Positions 1 through 7,952 of a DNA stretch of 64,000 nt are shown piece after piece. Where the stretch lies: assembly GCA_903833215.1 (NCBI GenBank), contig CAILEM010000067.1, positions 89,873 to 153,872 on the forward strand, written 5' to 3'. Position 1 is the stretch's first letter; every line of letters starts with the position of its first letter. The notes under the pieces were generated by a model that saw nothing but the letters and a program-made list of their open reading frames with translations, was not told the origin of the DNA and did not search any database. A program made the translations under genes and the position numbers. This DNA comes from an uncultured Armatimonadota bacterium. GTDB lineage: Bacteria > Armatimonadota > Fimbriimonadia > Fimbriimonadales > Fimbriimonadaceae.

Positions 1-42
1 CAACTGGCCCCGAATTCAATATCCAAACGGAACCCAAGCCTA

Positions 43-894
43 GTGAAACAAATCGCCCTCATCTTTGGCCTCCTTGCCACTCAAGCTTCGCTGGCCCAGT
101 CGGCAGATCCCAACGAAGTTGTCCTTCAAGATGCGCTACGGCAACTGTCGTTTCAACAGACCCTATTTCTGCAACTCAACGGGTCGGTAACTTTTCACGG
201 CAAGGTCACGCCTGTGGTATCGAACCTGTCCTGGTCAGCGAATACCGCGGGGACGACGCCGACGATGCAAGTGGATCTAAAGTCCTACGTGAATGGCGCA
301 CTCGTCAAGCGGATTGTTGGCGACGGCAGCACCCTTTGGTCATACGATCTCAAACAGCACCAATATTCAGCAACGTCTTATGGCGGCACGCCCGGCCTTG
401 CTCGCCCAGAAGGTTACGTCTCGCATCTGCTCAGCGACCTCAATTGGGCAGCGACTGGTTCCGATGGGTACCTCGCCAAACTGTTGCGTCAGATTTATAA
501 TCCAGCAAACCTGAATTACGAAAGCTGGATGCCAGGGATTCCTACCATTCAGTTGAGGCAGGGTATTCCCCAGAAGGATCCCGTCAATCCTGATGTCATC
601 TACTACCCCTCAGCTGGAAACGACTTCTACTTCTATAACGCTAGCCCCAGAAGAACGATCGTCATGCAGATTGCTTCGGGATTGACATCTCCAACGGGTG
701 GTGCTCCGGTCTCGGGCCTCGAAAACGTGTATTTCAATCAGCTTGATATGGTTGGCAAAGACAGCAAGCTGACGCAGTGGATTATCACTCCCTACTCCGG
801 AATCGTATTTGACCAAGACCTGTTCACCCCTTATGGCGGCAAGTATCTGTATGGCTGGAAGATGATTGTCGCACCGCGACCAGTAACGCGTTAG
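43..894 (+). CDS. exported protein of unknown function, LolA-like in outline
   Basis: The 283-aa protein starts at GTG. Residues 1-18 form a signal peptide (Lys near the N terminus, hydrophobic IALIFGLLAT, cleavage likely after SLAQ). The mature part looks like a secreted all-beta protein: repeated short strands with a segment LVKRIVGDGSTLWSYD that resembles the strand-turn pattern of LolA or outer-membrane-lipoprotein-sorting folds. That resemblance is by eye only and I do not assign the family. There is no lipobox and no second membrane segment. It is convergent with the 154-aa gene on the other strand; the stop codons overlap by 4 nt at 891-894. There is no strong Shine-Dalgarno before 43, and the upstream gene is cut off by the window edge, so the start is uncertain. 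Confidence 0.7.
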   Translation: MKQIALIFGLLATQASLAQSADPNEVVLQDALRQLSFQQTLFLQLNGSVTFHGKVTPVVSNLSWSANTAGTTPTMQVDLKSYVNGALVKRIVGDGSTLWSYDLKQHQYSATSYGGTPGLARPEGYVSHLLSDLNWAATGSDGYLAKLLRQIYNPANLNYESWMPGIPTIQLRQGIPQKDPVNPDVIYYPSAGNDFYFYNASPRRTIVMQIASGLTSPTGGAPVSGLENVYFNQLDMVGKDSKLTQWIITPYSGIVFDQDLFTPYGGKYLYGWKMIVAPRPVTR

Positions 895-1355
895 TCGGTC
901 GCTTTCGCCGAACCCATCAAGCGATTTCGAAATCTCTCCCAGCTTTCCTCGGTTGGAACTCCAACCATCAATGGGTCCAGAACTCCGTCACGAAGAATTG
1001 CGCCAAAGCTTCGACTTGGCCGGTCGGGCTGGATAAGCTGACGCCACTCCTCTGCGTGCTCGGCAATGCCAACGAGGTGCCGTAGGCTAACTGGCGTTAC
1101 AGCAAGCGCGTTACTGTGCACTTTGAGGGTGGGAGAATCCAGGAAATAAAGCGTCAGGCAGAGCTCCGATGGTGCTGCTTCTTCGACGAGTTTCCGCCAA
1201 ATGGCGAGTTCGGAAAAAGCACTCAGGTCAAAGCCACCTAACAAAACGTACGAACTCGCACCGTCGATCTTCGGGCCCTGCAGTAGGTTTCCAACGACAG
1301 GGGGAGCTACAGCTGGCTCCATCTCACGTGTGCTGTAGCCTTGCCTCCAAAGCAT
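891..1355 (-). CDS. hypothetical protein downstream of a TlpA-like lipoprotein
   Basis: A 154-aa protein that I do not recognise. It has no signal peptide and no membrane segment. Its ATG lies immediately after the stop codon of the thioredoxin-like lipoprotein gene (stop at 1356-1358), so the two are very likely co-translated. The order of strands and helices (an FSELAIWRKLVEEA helix, an LCLTLYFLDS strand, a late DGVLDPLMVGVP strand-turn) is loosely compatible with a thioredoxin-like fold without a CxxC. This is weak inference. A second in-frame Met at residue 13 could be the true start. Its 3' end overlaps the convergent exported-protein gene by 4 nt. Confidence 0.6.
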   Translation of the reverse strand: MLWRQGYSTREMEPAVAPPVVGNLLQGPKIDGASSYVLLGGFDLSAFSELAIWRKLVEEAAPSELCLTLYFLDSPTLKVHSNALAVTPVSLRHLVGIAEHAEEWRQLIQPDRPSRSFGAILRDGVLDPLMVGVPTEESWERFRNRLMGSAKATD

Positions 1356-1871
1356 CTATTTCAGTGCGTCAGCAACGGCCTTGTTGATGGCCGCTTCTTC
1401 TTCGGCATTAATGCCAACGCCAGAGTAGACGACCTTGCCATCTTTTCCGACGACAAGGGTCGTGGGAAGCTGGATGACATGGTTGGCGTTTGTGGCGGAC
1501 TTTGCTTCGTCGGTGTAGAACGGATAGTCGATATTATTCTTCGCTTGAAATTCGTTTACCAATTGAGGAGATTCCGTCGAAATCGCGAGAATCTCGAAGT
1601 TTTTCGTCTGATTGTCGTGCCACAACCTCTGTAGATTAGGAATCGCCATCCTACAAGGGCCACACCACGTTGCCCAAAAGTCGATGAGCACGACCTTCCC
1701 TTTGAAGTCCTTGAGGCTCACCGATTTCGTCGGCTCATTTGCGGGATTCACGGTGAAGTCCGGTGCCATCTGCCCTACGGCAGGAATATCCTCTGGCGCA
1801 CCGCACCCAATGAGGGCAGAACCCAACGCGATCAAGATGAGAAATCGTGAGATGGACACTTGGACAATCAT
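1356..1871 (-). CDS. TlpA/ResA-family thioredoxin-like lipoprotein
   Basis: A 171-aa periplasmic-side thiol-disulfide oxidoreductase. The N terminus is a lipoprotein signal (hydrophobic LILIALGSALIGC, with the lipobox LIGC at about residues 20-23), so it should be anchored to a membrane by a lipidated Cys. A redoxin domain follows: APDF near residue 38, then FWATWCGPCRM, where WCGPC is the canonical TlpA/ResA active site, and a cis-Pro region LPTTLVVGKDGKVVY. The family usually reduces disulfides of apo-cytochrome c or other exported proteins. No cytochrome maturation gene is nearby, so the substrate is unknown. It is followed with no gap by the 154-aa unknown and preceded by the peptidase E gene on the same strand 9 nt away. 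Confidence 0.9.
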   Translation of the reverse strand: MIVQVSISRFLILIALGSALIGCGAPEDIPAVGQMAPDFTVNPANEPTKSVSLKDFKGKVVLIDFWATWCGPCRMAIPNLQRLWHDNQTKNFEILAISTESPQLVNEFQAKNNIDYPFYTDEAKSATNANHVIQLPTTLVVGKDGKVVYSGVGINAEEEAAINKAVADALK

Positions 1872-1880
1872 ACGCCAAGA

Positions 1881-2633
1881 TTAACCATCCGCGCGAGATT
1901 GAAGTTCTCGAATGGACCGGTAGTCGTCATGTGGCTCCAAGATTTCGTGAACAATTTCGCCGTTCAGACTAAAAATCAGGTGGGCTTTCGAGTCCGGTGC
2001 TGAAGACAATATTCGGTACTCGTCATCCCTCACCTGAATCGCACAACAATCATCGAGGCCAATACCCACCCCTGTCTCAGCTAGCATCATTTGGCTAAAT
2101 TCCTGCAGCCGGAACGACTCACCTTTCGTATGAGGACATGCAACGAGGTCAATGATTCCTAGACAATCGAGCCGTGCCGTCAGGACGCCGGGAATATTCT
2201 CATATTGAGGCCAATCGCTGTTTCCAACCCGGAACCAACATATCGCTCCGGCACTGAGTCCTGCGACAGGCTTTCCGCTTGCTACAAATTTTCGGATTTC
2301 ACGATCCAACCCTACGGACTGCCACTTTTCGAGCATTGCCTTCGTGTTGCCACCACCCACGTAAATCAGGTCAGCCCACTCAAGCTTGGAAACGATCGTC
2401 GGCAACCAACTGTCGGCAGAATAGAGCCTCAAGACATCCACGTCGCATGCAAGACGATCTCGATACGTTGCTTCGATTGCCGCAACGTAATCCTCGCTGT
2501 CCATTGCAGCGGTTGGAATAAAGAGAAGTTTCGGCCGATCCAAGTCTGCTTGGCACACAAATCGACGGTCTATTGAGAGAGTGCCTCCACCTCCAACGTC
2601 TCCACCGCCGATAGCAATGATGTTCCGTGTCAC
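1881..2633 (-). CDS. peptidase E / cyanophycinase-type S51 peptidase
   Basis: A 250-aa cytoplasmic protein of peptidase family S51 (class I glutamine-amidotransferase-like fold). It opens with a glycine-rich IAIGGGDVGGGG strand-loop. DLIYVGGGNT is the typical YxGGGN substrate-loop motif. GLSAGAICW carries the nucleophilic Ser in the GxSAG elbow, ACPHTKGE supplies the His, and IGLDDCCAIQV matches the cyanophycinase/PepE-like GxDxxxA region. Known family members cleave Asp-X dipeptides (PepE) or beta-aspartyl-arginine polymers (cyanophycinase); the exact substrate cannot be told here. Length matches PepE (about 230-250 aa). It has no signal peptide, so it is unlikely to be an extracellular cyanophycinase. 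It lies 9 nt upstream of the thioredoxin lipoprotein gene. Confidence 0.85.
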   Translation of the reverse strand: MTRNIIAIGGGDVGGGGTLSIDRRFVCQADLDRPKLLFIPTAAMDSEDYVAAIEATYRDRLACDVDVLRLYSADSWLPTIVSKLEWADLIYVGGGNTKAMLEKWQSVGLDREIRKFVASGKPVAGLSAGAICWFRVGNSDWPQYENIPGVLTARLDCLGIIDLVACPHTKGESFRLQEFSQMMLAETGVGIGLDDCCAIQVRDDEYRILSSAPDSKAHLIFSLNGEIVHEILEPHDDYRSIRELQSRADG

Positions 2634-2723
2634 GCACTATTTTGACTCCAGTTACCACGGTTACTGCAACTGGAGCCAAAATACTCACATATGGTCCCGT
2701 TGATGGGACTAGATCCAAGGGAA

Positions 2724-3605
2724 TTAGGGTGTCGTCGGGTTCCTTCTCCAGTCATTGTCGTTGTACGAACGCCAAGTCTGGTTGATGTTCTTCCACTTTG
2801 CATGGAAATCTGAATACGCGATGTTCACTCCGCCTTGGATATCAAGATATCCGCCGCCAGCGCCACTTGGGCTTGTTCCCGCCTTGTAGGTCACCTTGCG
2901 GTCACCGTGTCTTGGCCAAAGCCTTGACTGCAGGGCAGCGGCACTTACAATGGCGCCGCCGGTCGTCACATTGCCAGCAGTGTCGTCAAAAGCCCAAGGC
3001 TGGGGATAGAGGCCACCGCGAGAAGGTGATCCATCCGCGCGTGCTGCATCTGCGAGAACGATAAAGTTTGCGGGGGAGGCCAGGCTCGTCGCCGTTACGG
3101 TTTCATTGAAGCCGAAATCAGGGTTCGCTTGATACCAAGCCTGCTTGCTGGCACCGGGGAGGTTTGCCTCGTTGCTGTTGCTGCCGTAGTCCACCGTCCA
3201 CCACTGCTTCGTTCCTGCTACAGGCCACGCGGGTGAAGTGGGATCTTTCCAAACGCCACCTTCATTCGAAGTAGGGGTTGGAAGGTTGTTGCCAGATTTG
3301 GTGTACGGCCCGAGTTTGTATCGAATTGGGTAGGGCTCAACCTGATCGGCACTGGTGGCAGTCGTGTAGTTGGGTGACGTTCGCTCCGTGACACTGTTTG
3401 GAAAAGTGTCATCTGCATCAGCAATATAGAGCGCATAGGCGAGTCCGAGTTGCTTCACATTCGATACACCGACCGACTTCTTTGCGGCATCTTTGGCTTG
3501 CGCAAATACAGGGAACAAAATGGCGGCCAGGATCGCGATGATGGCGATGACGACGAGTAGTTCGATAAGGGTAAAGCCCCTGCGGCTTGTTTGCGGGTTA
3601 ATCAT
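2724..3605 (-). CDS. prepilin-like protein with H-X9-DG-type C terminus (DUF1559-like)
   Basis: A 293-aa pseudopilin. The N terminus [20 protein letters not shown] is a classical prepilin-peptidase signal: cleavage after Gly, Glu at +5 and a long hydrophobic helix that packs into the filament core. The body resembles the DUF1559/H-X9-DG proteins common in Planctomycetes and Armatimonadota: a [13 protein letters not shown] helix after the core helix and, near the C terminus, [13 protein letters not shown] followed by [11 protein letters not shown]. It is not linked to the pilus locus 43 kb away but should depend on the prepilin peptidase at 47134-48234. The gene starts at ATG 3605 with an AT-rich upstream region. 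Its role (minor pilin, pseudopilin of a secretion system, or DNA-uptake filament) is unknown. Confidence 0.85.
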   Translation of the reverse strand: MINPQTSRRGFTLIELLVVIAIIAILAAILFPVFAQAKDAAKKSVGVSNVKQLGLAYALYIADADDTFPNSVTERTSPNYTTATSADQVEPYPIRYKLGPYTKSGNNLPTPTSNEGGVWKDPTSPAWPVAGTKQWWTVDYGSNSNEANLPGASKQAWYQANPDFGFNETVTATSLASPANFIVLADAARADGSPSRGGLYPQPWAFDDTAGNVTTGGAIVSAAALQSRLWPRHGDRKVTYKAGTSPSGAGGGYLDIQGGVNIAYSDFHAKWKNINQTWRSYNDNDWRRNPTTP

Positions 3606-3631
3606 TTGGTTTGACTCGAGTGAAGTTGAAA

Positions 3632-3660
3632 TTAATGATGACAGCGGAACGGTATATAAT
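3632..3660 (+). promoter_or_regulatory. candidate sigma70 promoter for the MATE gene
   Basis: A perfect TATAAT hexamer lies at 3655-3660. Seventeen nt upstream is a weak -35 (TTAATG, 3632-3637). The region between the divergent pseudopilin and MATE genes (3606-3817) is AT-rich and holds no convincing gene. The predicted transcript would have a leader of roughly 150 nt. Confidence 0.35.
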
Positions 3661-3817
3661 CGATTTAGACTACCAATTAACTAGACTTATACGAACGTCG
3701 AATGTTCCCGGGCAGAATCAACGGAAGATTGTTAGTCGCAACCTACGTTTGGCTGTGGCGCTCCTGTTTGTTAATTTGGGAGGTTCACCTTAATCGTTAG
3801 GTATCCTTCCCCTCCGA

Positions 3818-5278
3818 GTGTCGACCACAGTTGAAAGGCTTGATGATCCAAAACTCACTGGTTCCGAAAACCCGAATGTAGTGGTGTGGAAGCTGGCATG
3901 GCCCGCTGTAGCCTTAAATTCGCTCCAGGTCATCAACCAACTGCTTGATCGAGGTTTCATCGGGCATCTTCCCCCGTCTGCCTTAACCGCTCATGGCGGA
4001 GCGATCAACGTCATGTTCTTGATGTTCTCGCTTGCGGTGGCGGTCGCAACGGGTGCAACAGCGCTCGTTAGCCGAGCATTCGGAGCAGGAGATCCTGCCG
4101 AGTATCGCTTGGCGAGTCGACAAGCCATTCGAATTGCGATCATGTGCGGCTTCGTTATGGCCGTAGTCACCGCATTGACCGGCCCGATTGTTGCTCGAAC
4201 CGTTCTGCCTGCTACCGATCACGAATCCATCCACGTGATGATGCAGTTTCTGCTGGTGTATGCCTCTAGTCTGCCTGCGATTTACATCATCCAAACCCTA
4301 GCCGGTTCGTTGCGAGGCATTGGTGATACCAAGAGCCCAATGTACATTTCGGGCCTGCAAATATTGAGCCACATGGCCCTTAACTGCTTCCTCATCTTTC
4401 CCACCCACGTGGTAAGCCCATGGGGAGGTCTTTTTTCGTTCGTGCTGCCCGGCGCGAACATGGGGTTAGTCGGCGCAGGCACGTCTTTGTCGATTAGTTC
4501 TTGCGGTTCTGCCATCGCCTACTTGGTCTTTGTTAAGCGCACACCCCTGGGGAGCCTTTGGGGGTTGCAGCTTCCGGAAGTCAGTTGGGTCATCCGTATC
4601 CTGAAAATCGCCCTGCCCGCAGCCCTGATGGCGACGTTACGTGTTCTATCGCTTACCGTCTTTACGATCATCTTGGCGATGGTGCCAAATGCATCCACCG
4701 CAATTGGCGCGATGAGCACTGCATTTGCCATCGAATCCGTGATGTTCATGCCATCGTTTGGGCTTTCGGTAGCAGCAGGTGCACTCGTCGGACAAAGCCT
4801 CGGCATGAAGCGTCCCGATCGAGCAGAGCGCCTTGGCTGGACCGCGGCAAATCATGGCGCCATCGTCACGTTCTTGCTCGCCGTTCCAATCTTCTTCCTT
4901 GCCCCCGCAATTGGCTCGGCCCTCCTCGGAGACAAGCCGCTGATGGTTTCAGAAGCCGTCACCCTCATCAGGTACCTATGCCTCACGGAGACGCTTTTTG
5001 CCTACGCGATGGTCGTGATCGGCGCTATGCAGGGCGCAGGCGACACAGTAAGACCGATGTGGATTTCATTGTTTGCGTTGTGGGGCGTACGGGTCCCACT
5101 CGCGTTCTTCCTCGCTCTCCCAGCCGGATTCCTCGTATTCCCGTGGCTACGGATGCCGTTTGGGCTTGGTATGGGTGCCAATGGCGCTTGGATATCGATG
5201 GCATTAACTCAAGGCCTTCAAGGCATCCTTGCCCCCGCGTTCTTCAAGCAGGGTGCTTGGAAAACGAAGAAGGTTTGA
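3818..5278 (+). CDS. MATE family multidrug/toxin efflux transporter
   Basis: A 486-aa polytopic inner-membrane protein with about 12 hydrophobic segments in two related halves, the MATE (multi antimicrobial extrusion) architecture. Recognisable family features are the early NVVVWKLAWPAVALNSLQVINQ segment (first 20 residues of helix 1 region), the GAATLVSRAFGAG-like loop after helix 2 (here TGATALVSRAFGAGD), RGIGDTKSPM in the first half and GAMQGAGDTVRPM in the second half, the paired G-D-T-x-x-P-M loops. MATE proteins exchange Na+ or H+ for cationic drugs or metabolites; the substrate cannot be inferred. The start is GTG at 3818. The 3' end overlaps the convergent folP gene by 35 nt. Confidence 0.92.
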   Translation: MSTTVERLDDPKLTGSENPNVVVWKLAWPAVALNSLQVINQLLDRGFIGHLPPSALTAHGGAINVMFLMFSLAVAVATGATALVSRAFGAGDPAEYRLASRQAIRIAIMCGFVMAVVTALTGPIVARTVLPATDHESIHVMMQFLLVYASSLPAIYIIQTLAGSLRGIGDTKSPMYISGLQILSHMALNCFLIFPTHVVSPWGGLFSFVLPGANMGLVGAGTSLSISSCGSAIAYLVFVKRTPLGSLWGLQLPEVSWVIRILKIALPAALMATLRVLSLTVFTIILAMVPNASTAIGAMSTAFAIESVMFMPSFGLSVAAGALVGQSLGMKRPDRAERLGWTAANHGAIVTFLLAVPIFFLAPAIGSALLGDKPLMVSEAVTLIRYLCLTETLFAYAMVVIGAMQGAGDTVRPMWISLFALWGVRVPLAFFLALPAGFLVFPWLRMPFGLGMGANGAWISMALTQGLQGILAPAFFKQGAWKTKKV

Positions 5279-6077
5279 GAATGGCAGCAGTAACATCGAT
5301 TGCCTGCCTCGCTTCTTTCACGTCATGAGCGCGAATAATGCGGGCACCCGCCGCTTGAGCCAGTGTCTGAGCCGCTAAAGTGCCAGGCAGTCTCTGATCG
5401 GCAGGAGCGCCACCCGCAATAACTCCGATCGTACTCTTTCGACTCACGCCAATAAGCACCGGGAAACCCTCGGCAACGAGAGTGGGAAGTTGGTTCAGCA
5501 ACTGCAAGTTGTGCAGGGGCGTTTTGCCAAAACCTATTCCTGGATCGAGCCAAATGTGGTTCGCCGCGATTCCGGCGCTCACAGCTTGATTGGCACGATC
5601 TACTAAGAACGCCACCACTTCGGAAACCACATCTTCGTATTCCGGCTTCGCTTGCATGGTTTGAGGTGCGCCTTTCATGTGCATGATGCACACCGTACAT
5701 CCCATTTGGCTGCAGATTGCCATCATTGCCGGATCTTGCATGCCTGTCACGTCATTGACGATTGCCACACCTGACTCAAGAGCCCGACGTGCGACATCGG
5801 GTTTGCGGGTGTCGATCGACACCGGTATTCCCATTGAAGTGAGAGCTTCGATGACAGGAAGAACCCTTCGAAGTTCCTCATCGACCGTGACAGTTTCTGC
5901 CCCAGGGCGCGTAGATTCGCCTCCAACGTCAATGAGGTCAGCGCCCTCCGCCATCATTCGAATGGCAGAATCGATAGCGTCTCTATAGTGGTAATTGACT
6001 CCCTGTTCACTGAAGGAGTCCGGCGTAACATTGAGGATTCCCATCAACGCCGGACGCCCTTCGGGGAGCCGAAACAA
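5244..6077 (-). CDS. folP: dihydropteroate synthase
   Basis: A 277-aa cytoplasmic enzyme that joins 6-hydroxymethyl-7,8-dihydropterin diphosphate and p-aminobenzoate to give dihydropteroate in folate synthesis. Both DHPS signatures are present: MGILNVTPDSFS at residues 12-23, and the second signature ADLIDVGGESTRPGAE at about residues 45-60. Further conserved parts are SIDTRKPDVA, INDVTG, CIMHMKG and the C-terminal IIRAHDVKEA with the substrate-binding Arg/His. The length matches the family (about 270-280). lysC lies 2 nt upstream and is transcribed the same way. The last 35 nt lie antisense to the end of the MATE gene. No other folate synthesis gene is nearby, though metH and metF, which use folate, are elsewhere in the window. 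Confidence 0.95.
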   Translation of the reverse strand: MFRLPEGRPALMGILNVTPDSFSEQGVNYHYRDAIDSAIRMMAEGADLIDVGGESTRPGAETVTVDEELRRVLPVIEALTSMGIPVSIDTRKPDVARRALESGVAIVNDVTGMQDPAMMAICSQMGCTVCIMHMKGAPQTMQAKPEYEDVVSEVVAFLVDRANQAVSAGIAANHIWLDPGIGFGKTPLHNLQLLNQLPTLVAEGFPVLIGVSRKSTIGVIAGGAPADQRLPGTLAAQTLAQAAGARIIRAHDVKEARQAIDVTAAILKPSSFSKHPA

Positions 6078-6079
6078 TG

Positions 6080-7432
6080 CTAGCGAACCTCAGCCAACTG
6101 GAACCGGTCGTGGAGGAGCTTCACAGCACGATTCATTTCCGCTTCTGGAACCAACACGCTCAAGGAGTAGTCGCTATCGCTGGTCTGCAAGACCGTCACT
6201 TGTCCGTCCGTCAAGGTGGTCAAAACATCAAGGAACAAGCCTGCCTGCTGCATGTATTCATGGCCTACCAACGAGACCATTGTGCAGCCCTCGGTCAGTA
6301 ACGCCGTAATGCGATGGACGGTCCCTAAAATTCCGAGAAGTGCCGCCTGAGTCTCCACTTCTCGCGAGGCCGTTTGCCCAATCTGGAATAAATAGACCCG
6401 TCGGTCTTCACCCACAACCGGAATGACCAATCCATCTAGTACGTTCTCTACGATTGGATACTGCGACCGCGGCACCGCGAAGCCCGTACTGCTTGGGCTC
6501 AGATTGACCATGAACAAGCTAATTCCGTAGCGCGACATGGTCTCGTAGATTCGGCTCTCAAGCATTGCTCTATCGGCATCCGTCGCCTGAGCCATGTCAA
6601 ATTGAAGGTACACCAGCTTGCCGGTATGAGTCACACCCGTCACTCGCCGGCCTGGGAATCGTTCTCTCGGCACAATCTCGGTCCCTTCATCATCTGAGAA
6701 GGTGTTCTTGACCCACAGGGGAATGCCGTAATTCATCGCAACTTCGGCAGCACGAGGGTGGACGACCTTTGCACCAAGGTGAGCGATCTCGGCGACCTCG
6801 TCATAAGTGACCTTGCGCAAAGTTGGAGCTTCTTTGACGGCATCTGGATCCGCTGTTTTAATCCCATCGACGTCGGTATAGATCTCCACGGACTCTGCTT
6901 GCAGCGCCGCACCAATGGCTGCACCCGTGGTGTCAGAGCCGCCTCGACCCAACGTCGTCAATTCCCCACCAGGCGCTCCTTCATCGGCCACGAAGACACC
7001 CTGGAAACCACAGACGACCGGGATGTTCCCACGCTCTAGGCTTTTGAAGATGCTTACGGGATGAATGGCAACAATACGAGCATTGCCGTACACACCGTCG
7101 GTCCGGATTCCAGCCTGTCCACCCCGAAACACTTGAGCACTGTGACCCAACGTTTTCAAGGTATGAGCAAAAATAACTGCAGATAGGATTTCGCCACACG
7201 CGAGAAGGAGATCCAACTCGCGGGCGTCAGGTTCTACATCCGGATCGATCTCACGCAACACGTTGATGAGCGTGTCGGTCGCGTATGGAGCCCCTTTGCG
7301 GCCTATTGCGCTCACGACGACGACAGGTGAAAAACCCTGCTCTTTTGCAGAAATGACGCGGAGCGCCGAGGTCATTCTTGCCTCAGGCTTTCCGACGCTC
7401 GTTCCGCCGAATTTCATAACCTTAATTCGCAT
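6080..7432 (-). CDS. lysC: aspartate kinase
   Basis: A 450-aa aspartokinase, the first step of Lys/Thr/Met and diaminopimelate synthesis. The N-terminal amino-acid-kinase domain begins VMKFGGTSVG (nucleotide/Asp-binding KFGGTS) and contains GRGGSDTTGAAIGAAL and the EIYTDVDGIKTADP segment. The last about 150 residues are tandem ACT domains (LVGHEYMQQAGLFLDVLTTL near the end) that usually carry feedback regulation by lysine or threonine. The protein is somewhat longer than the common roughly 405-aa monofunctional form. Its start overlaps the upstream ACT-domain gene by 11 nt, which suggests translational coupling and a shared regulatory role. folP follows 2 nt downstream. Confidence 0.95.
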   Translation of the reverse strand: MRIKVMKFGGTSVGKPEARMTSALRVISAKEQGFSPVVVVSAIGRKGAPYATDTLINVLREIDPDVEPDARELDLLLACGEILSAVIFAHTLKTLGHSAQVFRGGQAGIRTDGVYGNARIVAIHPVSIFKSLERGNIPVVCGFQGVFVADEGAPGGELTTLGRGGSDTTGAAIGAALQAESVEIYTDVDGIKTADPDAVKEAPTLRKVTYDEVAEIAHLGAKVVHPRAAEVAMNYGIPLWVKNTFSDDEGTEIVPRERFPGRRVTGVTHTGKLVYLQFDMAQATDADRAMLESRIYETMSRYGISLFMVNLSPSSTGFAVPRSQYPIVENVLDGLVIPVVGEDRRVYLFQIGQTASREVETQAALLGILGTVHRITALLTEGCTMVSLVGHEYMQQAGLFLDVLTTLTDGQVTVLQTSDSDYSLSVLVPEAEMNRAVKLLHDRFQLAEVR

Positions 7433-7952
7433 TTTTCACCAGTGGTTGCCCTTGGGCTTCAGTCAAGCTAGTGGCGCGTTGAATATCCGCAGCTAATCGG
7501 TCGGCATCTTCTTTGTGAACGACCATGAGCATTCGATCATGCATATCTCCCACATGGTCGATGCGAATCCCCATCTCGATGGCCGCGTGGACGATGCTGG
7601 CGATGAGACCTTCCTCGTCACGAATACTGACGGCATAGACCAAAACGATACTGCGGTCATGGCGCACGGAGAAATGAACACCCAACGGTGAGAGTGCGGA
7701 TTCGACGGCGTTAGCATCCTGCTCCGGCACCAAAAACGACATGCCAGACGGTGTAAGTTTCAGGAAGTCAATGCTTATCCCAACGGACGCCACGGCAGCA
7801 AGGACCCTCAGCCGTTGGGGCATCAGTTCTTCCATCACACGCGAGACATGAACTTGAGCAAATCCATTTCTCACTTCAACACGACTTACGCCACGTCGCT
7901 TTTCAAATTCGGTCTCTGCGGCGCCTGGCCGTTTCACATCATTCGCCATCAA
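7422..7952 (-). CDS. stand-alone ACT-domain regulatory protein
   Basis: A 176-aa protein with two ACT-like beta-alpha-beta-beta-alpha-beta repeats: FAQVHVS...LRVLAAVASVGISIDFLKLTPSG, and a second with SIVLVYAVSIRDEEGLIASI and AAIEMGIRIDHV. The pattern closely resembles the C-terminal regulatory half of aspartate kinase, without any kinase domain. It overlaps lysC by 11 nt, so I infer that it is a separate regulatory subunit or a paralogous amino-acid sensor of the LysC protein. It could instead regulate another enzyme. About 20 charged residues precede the first repeat, and a second Met at residue 2 makes the exact start ambiguous by one codon. Confidence 0.75.
   Translation of the reverse strand: MMANDVKRPGAAETEFEKRRGVSRVEVRNGFAQVHVSRVMEELMPQRLRVLAAVASVGISIDFLKLTPSGMSFLVPEQDANAVESALSPLGVHFSVRHDRSIVLVYAVSIRDEEGLIASIVHAAIEMGIRIDHVGDMHDRMLMVVHKEDADRLAADIQRATSLTEAQGQPLVKNAN

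Noticed and set aside
4558..5328. 256-codon frame on the plus strand in the MATE region
   Set aside because: It is an alternative frame inside the MATE gene with Arg/Pro-rich, non-protein-like translation.
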